Source: a virus
Reading direction: 5' to 3' (one strand)
Virus record (IMG/VR): IMGVR_UViG_3300047469_000247
Coordinates: 1-49,034 of that record
DNA length: 49,034 bases
In this document: piece by piece, positions 38,354 to 47,315 of the stretch
Numbering within the stretch: the stretch's first letter is position 1
Layout: every line of letters begins with the position of its first letter
The notes under the pieces: model-generated
The model's input: only the letters and a program-made list of their open reading frames with translations
Databases searched by the model: none
Told to the model about the DNA's origin: nothing
Position numbers and translations under genes: made by a program

Positions 38354-40302
38354 CGGACCTGCTCCGCAATCTGCATCTCTCCACCGTCCACCGCGAAGCT
38401 CCGGTCACCCCGGTCGCGGCGGCGGAAGGAGAGGAAAGCAACGTCTTCACGGCTTGCTACTCGACCGGAGCCAGCGTCCGCCGCTGGAACTGGGACTACG
38501 GGGACTTCAACGAGGTCCTCTCGGTCAAGAAGGAGCATATCCGCACGCAGCGTCTCGACTCAGGGACGATGCCCATCCTTCTCGACCACGAACGCGGTGT
38601 CAGGAACACCTTCGGCGTGATCGAGAAGCACTGGCTCGAGGGCGGCAACGCCTACGTCCAGTTCAGAATGGAGACCGGAACGCCCGAGGCGGACGCGATC
38701 CTCAACAAGCTTCGGCAGGGGATCATCGGATCGGTATCCGTCGGCTACCGGATCCACGCTCTCGAGGAGCGCAAGGAAGACGGGAAAATCCCCGTCCTCA
38801 CCGCCACCGACTGGGAACCCTTCGAGGTCTCCCTGGTCAGCATCCCCGCCGATGCTGCGGCAACCATCGTCCGCTCGGACGATGACGTATCGGCTTACCC
38901 CTGCCAACTCATCACCAACCGTTCAGAATCCACAGGAGTTGAACACATGACCATCAAGACCAACATCGACGGCGCTGTTGAAACCGCTCCTGTCGATCAG
39001 AACCGCGCGGCTCCGGCCGTCGCTCCTTCGCAGGCCGACATCGAGGCGCTCGTCGCCCGCAGGCTCGACGAAGACCGCAAGCGCGGCCTTGCAATCCGCA
39101 CCCTGGCCAACGGCCGCGTCGACGCCTCCGTGGCCGAAGACATGGTCGCCCGCGGCCTCTCCGAAGCCGAAGCCGGCCTCGAAGTGCTGCGCCTCATGGG
39201 CGAACGTTCTGCCGCAACGCAGACCAGCTCGCAGATCCAGGTCGGCCATTCCTACGACGCCCCGGACGTTCTCGTCCGCGCATTCGAAGACTCGCTGGCC
39301 GCCAAGGTCACCTCGGCCGTCCGCGCCGAAGGCAAGGCACTCGAATTCATGGGCCGCTCCATGCTCGACGGCTACCACGAGATCCTCGTCGCCCGTGGGG
39401 AGAAGCCGATCTTCGACAAGCTGAAGCTGGCCGAGCGCGCCCTGCACTCGACGTCGGATTTCGCGGTCATGCTGTCGAACGCCATGCACCGCACGCTGCA
39501 GGCCGACTACGCCGCCGCGGCTCCGACCTTCCGCCAGATCGGCCGTCAGATCTCGTTCTCGGACTTCCGCGATCACGAGTTCATGCGCGGTTCGGAGTTC
39601 CCGAGCCTGAAGCCGCTCGGTGAAGGCGGAGAGATCCAGTCCGGCACGATCGACGACGCGAAGCTGGAGACGGCCCGCGTGAAGACCGAAGGCCTGAAGA
39701 TTGCCTTCACCCGCAACCTGCTCGTCAACGACTCGACGGGCTACCTGACTCAGCACTTCTCGAAGCTGGGCCGCCGCATCGCCGCCAGCGAGAACAAGGC
39801 TGCGTACGACCTCATCAAGTCCAACCCGAAGATGAAGTACGACAACACCGCCGTCTTCCACGCGAACCATAAGAACCTTCACGGTTCGATCATCGCGTCT
39901 CCGGATGCGGCTGCCCTGTCGGTCATCCGCGCGGCTCTCGCAGCCCACGAGTCGGACGGCATCCCGCTGAACTTCCAGCTCCGCTACCTGCTCGTCTCCC
40001 CGGACCTGCAGACGGACGCTGAGAAGCTCCAGTCCGCGATCTACGCCGCCCAGACGGGCGATGTGAACGTCTTCGCTGGAAAGTTCAGCATCATCGCTGA
40101 CCAGAACCTCGCGTCGCACAACGCCTGGTACGCTGGCGTCGATGGTACCGAAGCGCTGGTCTACGGCTACTACGGTGGCGAAGGCCCGAAGGTCGACACG
40201 AAGGAAGGCTGGGACATTCTCGGCATGGAACTGCGTGTGGTCCATGACTTCGGCGTCGGCATCGTCGACGACAAGGGCCTGTACAAGGTTCCGCGCTCGT
40301 AA
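38350..40302 (+). CDS. Fused prohead protease and major capsid protein
   Basis: A 650-residue protein. Residues 50-175 are an S78-type prohead protease (His80 in LLDHERG, Ser128/Ser130 in IGSVSVGYR, then WEPFEVSLVSIPADA). A linker and scaffold-like helical part (about 195-310) follows, and residues 340-650 are the capsid (FAVMLSNAMHRTLQADYAAA, FTRNLLVNDSTGYL) of the Mu gpT-like HK97 type. The enzyme presumably cuts itself free during maturation. Such fusions are known in annotated phages; there is no separate capsid gene here. Confidence 0.9.
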   Translation: MTDLLRNLHLSTVHREAPVTPVAAAEGEESNVFTACYSTGASVRRWNWDYGDFNEVLSVKKEHIRTQRLDSGTMPILLDHERGVRNTFGVIEKHWLEGGNAYVQFRMETGTPEADAILNKLRQGIIGSVSVGYRIHALEERKEDGKIPVLTATDWEPFEVSLVSIPADAAATIVRSDDDVSAYPCQLITNRSESTGVEHMTIKTNIDGAVETAPVDQNRAAPAVAPSQADIEALVARRLDEDRKRGLAIRTLANGRVDASVAEDMVARGLSEAEAGLEVLRLMGERSAATQTSSQIQVGHSYDAPDVLVRAFEDSLAAKVTSAVRAEGKALEFMGRSMLDGYHEILVARGEKPIFDKLKLAERALHSTSDFAVMLSNAMHRTLQADYAAAAPTFRQIGRQISFSDFRDHEFMRGSEFPSLKPLGEGGEIQSGTIDDAKLETARVKTEGLKIAFTRNLLVNDSTGYLTQHFSKLGRRIAASENKAAYDLIKSNPKMKYDNTAVFHANHKNLHGSIIASPDAAALSVIRAALAAHESDGIPLNFQLRYLLVSPDLQTDAEKLQSAIYAAQTGDVNVFAGKFSIIADQNLASHNAWYAGVDGTEALVYGYYGGEGPKVDTKEGWDILGMELRVVHDFGVGIVDDKGLYKVPRS

Positions 40303-40311
40303 CGAGTCCTT

Positions 40312-40335
40312 GAGGAGGGTCTTCGGATCCTCCTC
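40312..40335 (+). other. UUCG-capped stem-loop after the capsid gene
   Basis: GAGGAGGGTC, TTCG, GATCCTCCTC: a 10-bp stem with one G-U pair and a C(UUCG)G loop. No T-run follows, so it may stabilise or process the mRNA between capsid and decoration genes. Confidence 0.7.
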
Positions 40336-40386
40336 CGACCGCCAGAAGCACCTCATCCAATCCTTCGTTTCCCAGGAGAAACACCC

Positions 40387-40725
40387 ATGAAGAACTTCAT
40401 TGCACCCGGCGAAGTCATCGCCGTTGTCACCCCGGCTGGCGGCTATGTCGCTGGAACGGGCTACGTCATCGGCGGCCTCTTCGGCATCGCCGTCCTGACG
40501 ACCGCCGAAGGCGAAGTCAACCAGCTCGCCGTCACCAAGGTATTCGAACTGCCTTCCACTGGCAGCGCGATCGCCGTCGGCGACATCGTCTACTTCAACA
40601 ACACGACCAAAGTCGTCACGAAGACCAAGGCCACGGGCCTCTTCGCCATCGGCTACGCAGTCTCCGCCTCCGTCAACGGCCTCGTCGAAGTCCGTCTCGG
40701 TCGTCCGGTCGTCGCAGAAGCCTAA
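40387..40725 (+). CDS. Capsid decoration protein, DUF2190 type
   Basis: A 112-residue protein with AGGAG upstream. The sequence (IAPGEVIAVVTPAGGYVAGT, GDIVYFNNTTKVVTK) matches the DUF2190 pattern of small beta-rich proteins next to capsid genes. It likely binds the outside of the head and stabilises it. Confidence 0.85.
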   Translation: MKNFIAPGEVIAVVTPAGGYVAGTGYVIGGLFGIAVLTTAEGEVNQLAVTKVFELPSTGSAIAVGDIVYFNNTTKVVTKTKATGLFAIGYAVSASVNGLVEVRLGRPVVAEA

Positions 40726-40730
40726 TGAGC

Positions 40731-40744
40731 GGGGCTTCGGCCCC
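40731..40744 (+). other. Second UUCG-capped stem-loop
   Basis: GGGGC-TTCG-GCCCC, five bases after the stop codon of the decoration gene; followed by a C/T-rich tract with no T-run. Confidence 0.7.
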
Positions 40745-40785
40745 TCTCTCCCCCTATCTTTCGAACACTTTCAGGAGGCCACACC

Positions 40786-41127
40786 ATGATTGGCAGGATC
40801 CGCACAGCCGAGGATCACAATGACGAGGGTCTCGGTCTCCCGCCCTTTCCCCGCAAGCACACGGGACTGTCCAGAGACTCCTTCGATGTCTCCGGTTCCG
40901 ACCTCGTGCTGACGCACACGCTGCTCCCCGAGACCAGCGCCATCAGAATTGCTTTCGTCCCGTCCGCGACGGTGGCCCGTCTATACGGCCCCGCGGATGT
41001 CGGCGTTAGCCGAATCCTTCCCAACGTCGTTGAGGGCTTCTCAGTCCTCGACGACCGCGACATTCCCCTCAAGGTCTCCGGACTCGAAGAAGACACGTCC
41101 TTCGAGATCGACATCTGGGAGTATTGA
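40786..41127 (+). CDS. Protein of unknown function in the head region
   Basis: A 113-residue protein with AGGAGG in front. Beta-rich composition (DSFDVSGSDLVLTHTLLPET, IRIAFVPSATVARLYG). It directly precedes the first collagen-like spike gene and may anchor it to the head or tail, which is inference from order only. Confidence 0.6.
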   Translation: MIGRIRTAEDHNDEGLGLPPFPRKHTGLSRDSFDVSGSDLVLTHTLLPETSAIRIAFVPSATVARLYGPADVGVSRILPNVVEGFSVLDDRDIPLKVSGLEEDTSFEIDIWEY

Positions 41128-41130
41128 TCC

Positions 41131-42678
41131 ATGAAATTCGTGCTTCCCACACCCATTGGCGGGATCGGCGGAGGCAGTGGCGGGGAGGGGCCTGCGGGTC
41201 CAGCCGGAAAATCCGCATACCAGCTTGCAGTGGATCGGGGCTTCACCGGGACGCTGGACGAGTGGCTGGCTTCGCTTCAGGGCGAGGACGGCGTCGACGG
41301 TGCTGACGGCCAGAATGGTGTCGATGGCATAGATGGAACGAACGGTGCTGACGGAGACGACGGCGCGACTGGTGCTGACGGCCTTTCGGCCTATCAGGTT
41401 GCTGTCGGCCTCGGGTTCGGCGGAAGCGCTTCGGACTGGCTGAACTCTCTCAAGGGCGCTGCTGGTGCCAAAGGCGACAAGGGCGACAAGGGTGATACTG
41501 GCGCAAGCGGCACCAGTGCATTCCTTCCGGCCTTGGTCAACGTCCCCGGGGACTACGCAACGGTTCAGGCCGCTCTGGACGCATATGATGCTGCTGGTGG
41601 CCTTGTCGTTGGCAATGCCATTTTCACGATCCAGCTCCCGGTTGCCGGCGCGTCTTCGCCACTGACAGAAAGGTTTTTCTGGGCTTCCAAGGACTACTCC
41701 CGCGTTAAGATCAAGGGGGCTGCTCCTGTCTCTGGAATCGTCACAAACCTTTCCAACATGGCCGGATCCGTTGGCACCGGGTACACGATCACCCTGACCG
41801 TGCCGTCGGATGTCGCCACGGCGGCTGCGGCGGCCGGATGGGCGCTCCTTGAGGCTGGTGTCATTTTGAACCACGCCGACAAGACTAAGCTCGTCGGCTA
41901 CTGGCCCGTGGTGTCCACCACTTCCACGACGGTGACGCTCAGGATCTGGGGTCAGGTGGCATTTATCGGGCAGCACGGCAATGACGCGAACACATGGCGT
42001 CTGACCGTGTTCACGACGACCTTCAAAATCCCAGCGACCATTAGCGGATCGCCGGCGAAATGGATCAATGCCAACCGGGTCAAGTGTCCAGATCTCGAAG
42101 ACCTTGGTGTCATCGGCGGGGCGCTCGATGGAGGATACACCGCGGTTGACGGCCACCTTGGAATCGACCTGTACGATTCGGAGATTAGAACTCCGATGTA
42201 CGATGGTCTGTCGACTACGAGATCGTGCTCTCTTGCCTTCGGCGCATGGTTCTGGGGCGTGTCTCTCAGGCATCACTCGTTCTTTACCGGAGGGGTGGCG
42301 GTATCGTGCAGCGCGTCGTTTGGCGTGATCCAGTTCAATGGATCGGAGTCGAACTTCATGCCCCTGTATTCTACAGGCAACGGCAAGAATCTTTCCTCGG
42401 GCGGTATCGGCCTGTTCGGATTCTCCATCTCGAGGGCTGGCAACGGCGGCTTTGCGAGGCCGTCGTTCATTTCAGGCAACGGCGGCTACGGAGTGCAGGT
42501 GTCCGAGCAGAGCAGATACTACCATCCCAACGGTGGCATCCTATCGAATGTATCCACTGACGTTCTCGCGGACAGCAATGCCCATGTGATGCTCTACGGA
42601 GTTTCCAACCTTGCTATAGGCACCTCCTCTCCGGCGATCAATACCCTCGGAAACTCGAACAGCTTCATCAGACGATGA
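41131..42678 (+). CDS. Collagen-like spike/fibre protein 1
   Basis: A 515-residue protein. The N-terminus (MKFVLPTPIGGIGGG) is shared with two later genes. Two copies of a 28-residue unit with the core KSAYQLAVDRGFTG and LSAYQVAVGLGFGG flank Gly-x-x repeats (GADGDDGATGADG, AGAKGDKGDKGDTG), as in trimeric phage collagen stalks. Residues 135 on (YATVQAALDAYDAAGG, many Ser/Gly-rich strands) look like a right-handed beta-helix. It differs fully in its C-terminal part from the other two, so it probably recognises another surface glycan. Confidence 0.75.
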   Translation: MKFVLPTPIGGIGGGSGGEGPAGPAGKSAYQLAVDRGFTGTLDEWLASLQGEDGVDGADGQNGVDGIDGTNGADGDDGATGADGLSAYQVAVGLGFGGSASDWLNSLKGAAGAKGDKGDKGDTGASGTSAFLPALVNVPGDYATVQAALDAYDAAGGLVVGNAIFTIQLPVAGASSPLTERFFWASKDYSRVKIKGAAPVSGIVTNLSNMAGSVGTGYTITLTVPSDVATAAAAAGWALLEAGVILNHADKTKLVGYWPVVSTTSTTVTLRIWGQVAFIGQHGNDANTWRLTVFTTTFKIPATISGSPAKWINANRVKCPDLEDLGVIGGALDGGYTAVDGHLGIDLYDSEIRTPMYDGLSTTRSCSLAFGAWFWGVSLRHHSFFTGGVAVSCSASFGVIQFNGSESNFMPLYSTGNGKNLSSGGIGLFGFSISRAGNGGFARPSFISGNGGYGVQVSEQSRYYHPNGGILSNVSTDVLADSNAHVMLYGVSNLAIGTSSPAINTLGNSNSFIRR

Positions 42679-42692
42679 TTGGAGGTGGTTAC

Positions 42693-42902
42693 ATGGCTCT
42701 GACGACGATCATCGTTATCCGCCGGAGCACCCCGGGAAAAGTCTGGGCCTATCACTCGGCTGACCAGTCGGAAACGGTGTCGGAGGCCTATCCCGCGGAC
42801 ACGTTCCGCGCATTCAGGATCGCCTCCGACACCGGGTTTCAACCGGGAGATCCGGTGGACACAACGACCGCCGAGGAACTGACCCTCTCTCCTCAGGAGT
42901 GA
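42693..42902 (+). CDS. Small protein between spike genes
   Basis: A 69-residue protein. The ATG at 42693 has GGAGG at the right distance; an ATG at 42675 is in frame. It reads VWAYHSADQSETVSEAYPAD and is probably a small beta protein. It may be a chaperone or cap of the spike before it. Confidence 0.55.
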   Translation: MALTTIIVIRRSTPGKVWAYHSADQSETVSEAYPADTFRAFRIASDTGFQPGDPVDTTTAEELTLSPQE

Positions 42903-42906
42903 ATTC

Positions 42907-44682
42907 ATGCCCCAGTTTGTATTACCGACGCCTATCGGCGGAACGGGAGGTGGTGGCGGTGGCGAGGGATCGCCCGGTCCCGCCGGAAAGAGTGCCTACC
43001 AGCTTGCAGTCCAGCAAGGATTCGCAGGGACGCTTGCGGAATGGCTGGAAAGCCTCCAAGGCTCCGATGGAGCTGACGGTGTTGACGGATCCGGCGGGGA
43101 CGCAGGACTCGATGGCAAGTCGGCATACCAGATCGCGGTTGACCAGGGATTCCTTGGTAGCGAGTCGGCTTGGATCCTTTCGCTGAAGGGCGATCCCGGC
43201 GCCAAGGGCGACAAGGGTGATACCGGAGCCAAAGGGGCCGACGGTCTCGACGGGTCGAACTACTACGTCCTCGGCATGGGGTCGGTGACGATCCCGGGAA
43301 CGATCAACGCCATTCGGGTAGGCGGATACTACGAGGCTGGAGATGGCGGATCCGCCCTCTACAAGCGCGTGGCGTCGCAGCCGTCCCACTCCGGCAAGTT
43401 CCAGTCCGCGGACGGGGCGTGGTGGGAGCTGACCTACACGATGTACGTCAACGCGGCGTCGTTCGGAGCCAAGCCCGACACCACATCGACCTTCGACAGC
43501 GCGCCGGCACTCAATGCCGCAACCGACTTCCTCGTCGCCAAGGGCGGCGGCTTCCTAGACCTCAATCCAGGCCAGTTCTGGATTGGAGCCGAGGTCACGC
43601 TGAAGAGCCGCGTCGTGATCCGCGGCGCGGGACGGCGTGTCTCCTGGATCAAGCGCAAGACGGGCTATCTGCTCGACATGCTCAAGACCCAGGACTACGA
43701 CACGCTTTCGCTGGGTGACAGCGCCGACGGTCCAAACCGCTTCGGCCTGATGAACCTGACCATCGACGGGCGGAAGGACTACAACACCAGCGCGACGGGC
43801 TGGAACATCTCGATCTACGGCCGAGCCTACCTCATCGACGATGTGGACAGCGAATACTGCCCGGCTGGAAGTTTCCGCTCGGCATGGGGTTCGGTCGCTC
43901 CCGCATGGGACAATGACAACACCGACAGCGCCGGCGAGTGCTTCATCGACAAGTTTTTCGTCCAGTTCTCGAAGGGGGCACCTGTTTTCGACGGTCCCCA
44001 CGATTCCCAAATCGGCAGGATGCTGGTGTCGATGTCGCGGCACAATCAGGCCGCTCTGGCAGGGTCGTCCACGTTCGTCATCGCGCAGCGCGCCTCGGGA
44101 ACGCAGTTCTCTCAGCTCCACTGCTGGGGCGACAGTCCCGAGTGGTGCGTCACCAACTACGCCCAGGCCATCTCCATCGCCGACCTCATCCTCGACGATG
44201 CGCGGCCGGGCGGCGGATTGCTGAAACAACTCGGGTCGGACTGCCTGATCACAGGCCGCGGCGTTCAGTACGGCGCGGACTCGATCAAGGGCATCCAGAT
44301 CGGCCAGAACGGCGGAACGCAAGCGGCTCGGAACAGGATCACCCTGCTCCTGACCTCGGTTCCGGCGGTCGTGGTGGACTTCTCGAACGACGGTGGCAAC
44401 GACGTCGCGGTGACCGTCACCGCCTATGCGGCGACCACCAACACGGCCGGCACGCGACATGCCTCGACGACCTTCACCTATACGGAGAGGGGAGCGGGTG
44501 CTGGTGCGAACGATTTCCTGTCGGTCTTCGGGGCGCTCACGGTCAACAAGCAAACGATCCAGGTGCAGCCGAGATCAGGCACGCCGACCGATGTCGCATG
44601 GGCCGAGGGCCTCGTCTACTACGACACCTCCACCCATAAGCTGCGCGTCTTTAACGGGACGGGCTGGGCGGACTGCAACTGA
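42907..44682 (+). CDS. Collagen-like spike/fibre protein 2
   Basis: A 591-residue protein. It shares the N-terminal VLPTPIGG tag, two KSAYQ(L/I)AV units and the collagen stretch GDPGAKGDKGDTGAKGADG with the others. The head domain (from YYVLGMGSVTIPGTINAIRV, residue 118) has beta-helix-like sequence and ends YYDTSTHKLRVFNGTGWADC, a C-terminal tag common in phage fibres. It is a close paralogue of the next gene over its whole length. Confidence 0.8.
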   Translation: MPQFVLPTPIGGTGGGGGGEGSPGPAGKSAYQLAVQQGFAGTLAEWLESLQGSDGADGVDGSGGDAGLDGKSAYQIAVDQGFLGSESAWILSLKGDPGAKGDKGDTGAKGADGLDGSNYYVLGMGSVTIPGTINAIRVGGYYEAGDGGSALYKRVASQPSHSGKFQSADGAWWELTYTMYVNAASFGAKPDTTSTFDSAPALNAATDFLVAKGGGFLDLNPGQFWIGAEVTLKSRVVIRGAGRRVSWIKRKTGYLLDMLKTQDYDTLSLGDSADGPNRFGLMNLTIDGRKDYNTSATGWNISIYGRAYLIDDVDSEYCPAGSFRSAWGSVAPAWDNDNTDSAGECFIDKFFVQFSKGAPVFDGPHDSQIGRMLVSMSRHNQAALAGSSTFVIAQRASGTQFSQLHCWGDSPEWCVTNYAQAISIADLILDDARPGGGLLKQLGSDCLITGRGVQYGADSIKGIQIGQNGGTQAARNRITLLLTSVPAVVVDFSNDGGNDVAVTVTAYAATTNTAGTRHASTTFTYTERGAGAGANDFLSVFGALTVNKQTIQVQPRSGTPTDVAWAEGLVYYDTSTHKLRVFNGTGWADCN

Positions 44683-44692
44683 TGGAGTGATC

Positions 44693-46465
44693 ATGCCAAG
44701 TTTTGTACTACCCACACCCATCGGAGGCACGGCTTCCGGTGGCGGAGGAGACGGTTCGCCCGGCCCTGCGGGGAAGAGTGCATACCAGCTCGCGGTCCAG
44801 CAAGGATTCGAGGGAACGCTTGCGGAATGGCTGGAAAGCCTCCACGGAGCTGACGGTACTCCTGGAGTTGACGGTACCGATGGATCTGACGGACTTGGCG
44901 GAAAATCGGCATACCAGCTTGCCGTTGACGGCGGTTTCCTTGGCACCGAGGTGCAATGGATCTCCTCGCTGAAGGGTGATCCCGGAGCCAAGGGCGACAA
45001 GGGTGATGCCGGAGCCAAGGGAGCAGACGGCCTGGACGGCTCGAATTACTACGTTCTCGGCATGGGGTCGGTCACGATTCCCGGGACGATCAACGCCATC
45101 AGGGTCGGCGGATACTACGCTCCCGGAGACGGCGGATCTGGTCTCTTCAAGCGAGTTGGCTCCCAGCCCTCGCACGCTGGCAAGTTCCAGGGCGCGGACG
45201 GGGCGTGGTGGGAGCTGTCGTTCACGGGAGAAGTCCACGTGGCGCAGTTCGGAGGCAAGCCGGAGGCCGCCTTCAACAACGCGACGGCCATCAACAACGC
45301 GACGACCTACCTCGTCGCCATGGGCGGCGGGGTCATCAACTACAGCGCCGGAACCTACTTTGTCGGTGCAGAAGTGACCGTCAAGAGTCGGATTGGACAC
45401 AAGGGCGTCGGACGACGCGTGACGTACGTCAAGCGCCTTGCCGCATACCTCGGCGACATGTTCAAGACGCAGGATTTTGACACGCTCAACGCCGGAGACA
45501 CGGCTGGCGGACCCAACCGCTTCTCCGTCGAGGACATGACGCTCCACGGCGACAAGGATAACGCCTCCAATGCTTCGGCTACAGGATGGTGCCTGAGGAT
45601 CTACGGCCGCGCCTATGTGATCCGAAACGTCGACATCGAATACTGCCCTGCCGGCGGCTTCTATTCGCGCTGGGGAACGACATCGGCTGCCTGGGACGAC
45701 GATACGACCGACTCGGTCATGGAGTCCTTGATCGACGGCCTGTTCGTCCAGTTCGTGAAGGGAACGCCCATCTTCGACGGCCCGCACGATTCGCAAGTCT
45801 CCAGGATGATCGTCGCCATGGCGAGGCACAACCAGTCGTTCCTGTCTGGAAGCAGCAGCTTCGAGATCGGGACGCGCAGCGGCGGAACCCAGTTCACGTC
45901 ACTGCACGTCTGGGGAGCCTTTCCGGAATGGTGTGTCACCAACCGAGGAAACGCCATCTCCATCACCGACCTCGTCCTCGATGACGCGGCTTCGGGCGGA
46001 GGACTGCTCAAGCAGATCGGATCCGAGTGCTTCATCCAGGGTCGCGGCATCCAATACGGAACCGAGTCCATCAAGGGTCTGCAGATCGGTGAGACGGGGA
46101 CGGTCTGCAAGGGAAACAAGATCAGCCTCGTGCTGACCTGCACCCCGGCCGCAGTCATCGCTTTCGGAAATGATGGTGGAAACGACCTCGACATCACGGT
46201 CAACGCTCCCGTGTCAACGACGAACTTCACCGGAACCCGCCACGCGGACACAACGCTGAAGTACGCCGAGCGCGGGGCGGGGGCGGGAGCCAACGACTAC
46301 GTGAACATCTTCGGCGCGCTGACGGTCAACAAGCAGACGGTCGCCATTCTGGCCCGCAGCGGCACTCCCACCGATGTCGCATGGGTCGAAGGCCTCGTCT
46401 ACTACGACACGTCCACCCACAAGCTGCGCGTCTTCAACGGCACGTCGTGGGCGGACTGCAACTGA
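44693..46465 (+). CDS. Collagen-like spike/fibre protein 3
   Basis: A 590-residue paralogue of the preceding protein, with the start chosen at VLPTPIGG as in the other two; TGGAG stands upstream. N-terminal 120 residues and the last 60 are nearly the same as in spike 2; the middle (residues 160-500) is diverged, for example GEVHVAQFGGKPEAAFNNAT against MYVNAASFGAKPDTTSTFDS. This pattern suggests tandem duplication followed by change of the binding region. Confidence 0.8.
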   Translation: MPSFVLPTPIGGTASGGGGDGSPGPAGKSAYQLAVQQGFEGTLAEWLESLHGADGTPGVDGTDGSDGLGGKSAYQLAVDGGFLGTEVQWISSLKGDPGAKGDKGDAGAKGADGLDGSNYYVLGMGSVTIPGTINAIRVGGYYAPGDGGSGLFKRVGSQPSHAGKFQGADGAWWELSFTGEVHVAQFGGKPEAAFNNATAINNATTYLVAMGGGVINYSAGTYFVGAEVTVKSRIGHKGVGRRVTYVKRLAAYLGDMFKTQDFDTLNAGDTAGGPNRFSVEDMTLHGDKDNASNASATGWCLRIYGRAYVIRNVDIEYCPAGGFYSRWGTTSAAWDDDTTDSVMESLIDGLFVQFVKGTPIFDGPHDSQVSRMIVAMARHNQSFLSGSSSFEIGTRSGGTQFTSLHVWGAFPEWCVTNRGNAISITDLVLDDAASGGGLLKQIGSECFIQGRGIQYGTESIKGLQIGETGTVCKGNKISLVLTCTPAAVIAFGNDGGNDLDITVNAPVSTTNFTGTRHADTTLKYAERGAGAGANDYVNIFGALTVNKQTVAILARSGTPTDVAWVEGLVYYDTSTHKLRVFNGTSWADCN

Positions 46466-46477
46466 TGGAGAGCTCTG

Positions 46478-46831
46478 ATGTTTGACATGGACGCTCTCCT
46501 GCTTGCGCCGACCTACGCGGCATGGGCAATCGCCGCCGAGTTCACTCTCAAGGACGGCTCGACCCGCACCGTCAGCATCCTCGATCACCGCGATGGAACC
46601 AACATCACGGCGGTCAGAGGATACAGCGGCGCCACCACCGTTCTCCCCCGCGCGATCAACGTCGAGGAGGCCGTCATCCTCATGCGCCAGTCGGAGGTTC
46701 CCGAAAAGCCCACGGGCTGGACGGTGACGCTGCCAGCAGACGGCGGCGACAGGACCTACCGCATCTCGTCCTCGGCCCAGAAGGGCCGGCCGGGATCGGG
46801 CGAGTGGGCCTGCGTGCTGAAGGAGGCCTGA
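46478..46831 (+). CDS. Putative head-tail connector protein
   Basis: A 117-residue protein with GGAG upstream. Its place after the spikes and before the tail terminator-like gene is that of head closure proteins. The sequence (LDHRDGTNITAVRGYSGATT) has no clear motif. Beta-rich. Confidence 0.5.
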   Translation: MFDMDALLLAPTYAAWAIAAEFTLKDGSTRTVSILDHRDGTNITAVRGYSGATTVLPRAINVEEAVILMRQSEVPEKPTGWTVTLPADGGDRTYRISSSAQKGRPGSGEWACVLKEA

Positions 46832-46832
46832 C

Positions 46833-47288
46833 ATGGATTCATTCCGTGAACGAGTCCTTAGCGCCGTCTTCGCCGCCCTGGAACGCGTCCCCGACGTCGA
46901 GCTGACCGAGAGGAACCGACAGGACGACGTGGACGACAGCGTGAGGACCTGCCTGCTCTTCTTCGACGGCGACGTCGTGGGGGAGACGGACAGGCCGCAG
47001 TCCTGGCAGCGCAACCCCGTGTTTCCGATGACGATGGTCATGGAGATCTGGGGCGGCATCCAGGGCGGCGCTGGAAACCCCGGAACGCTGATCAACGGCC
47101 TCTATGCGAGGACGCTGCAGACGCTCTGGACTGATCCGCAACTGCGGCAGCTTCTGGCGGAGAACTCGATCGGTCTCAGGATCGAGGAGTCATCCTTCCG
47201 AATCCCGAAAAACCCCGGCGCGGCCAAGGTCGCGGCGTTCCAGATGGTCATCGCGCTCCCCTTCGAGTTCGATCCGACCGATCCCTAA
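46833..47288 (+). CDS. Putative tail terminator / neck protein
   Basis: A 151-residue protein directly before the tail tube gene. The pattern SFRERVLSAVFAALERVP at the N-terminus and a beta-rich C-terminal part (KVAAFQMVIALPFEFD) is like tail completion proteins of the gpU/TrP group. Assignment is from position and general form. Confidence 0.6.
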   Translation: MDSFRERVLSAVFAALERVPDVELTERNRQDDVDDSVRTCLLFFDGDVVGETDRPQSWQRNPVFPMTMVMEIWGGIQGGAGNPGTLINGLYARTLQTLWTDPQLRQLLAENSIGLRIEESSFRIPKNPGAAKVAAFQMVIALPFEFDPTDP

Positions 47289-47315
47289 CCACTCCACAAC
47301 CCACAGGAGCATCTC

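Noticed and set aside
38923-40356. 477-codon open frame on the minus strand under the capsid gene
   Set aside because: It is the antisense shadow of a clearly recognised protease-capsid gene; its product has no recognisable motif and has the Val/Asp/Arg-rich bias typical of GC-rich shadows.
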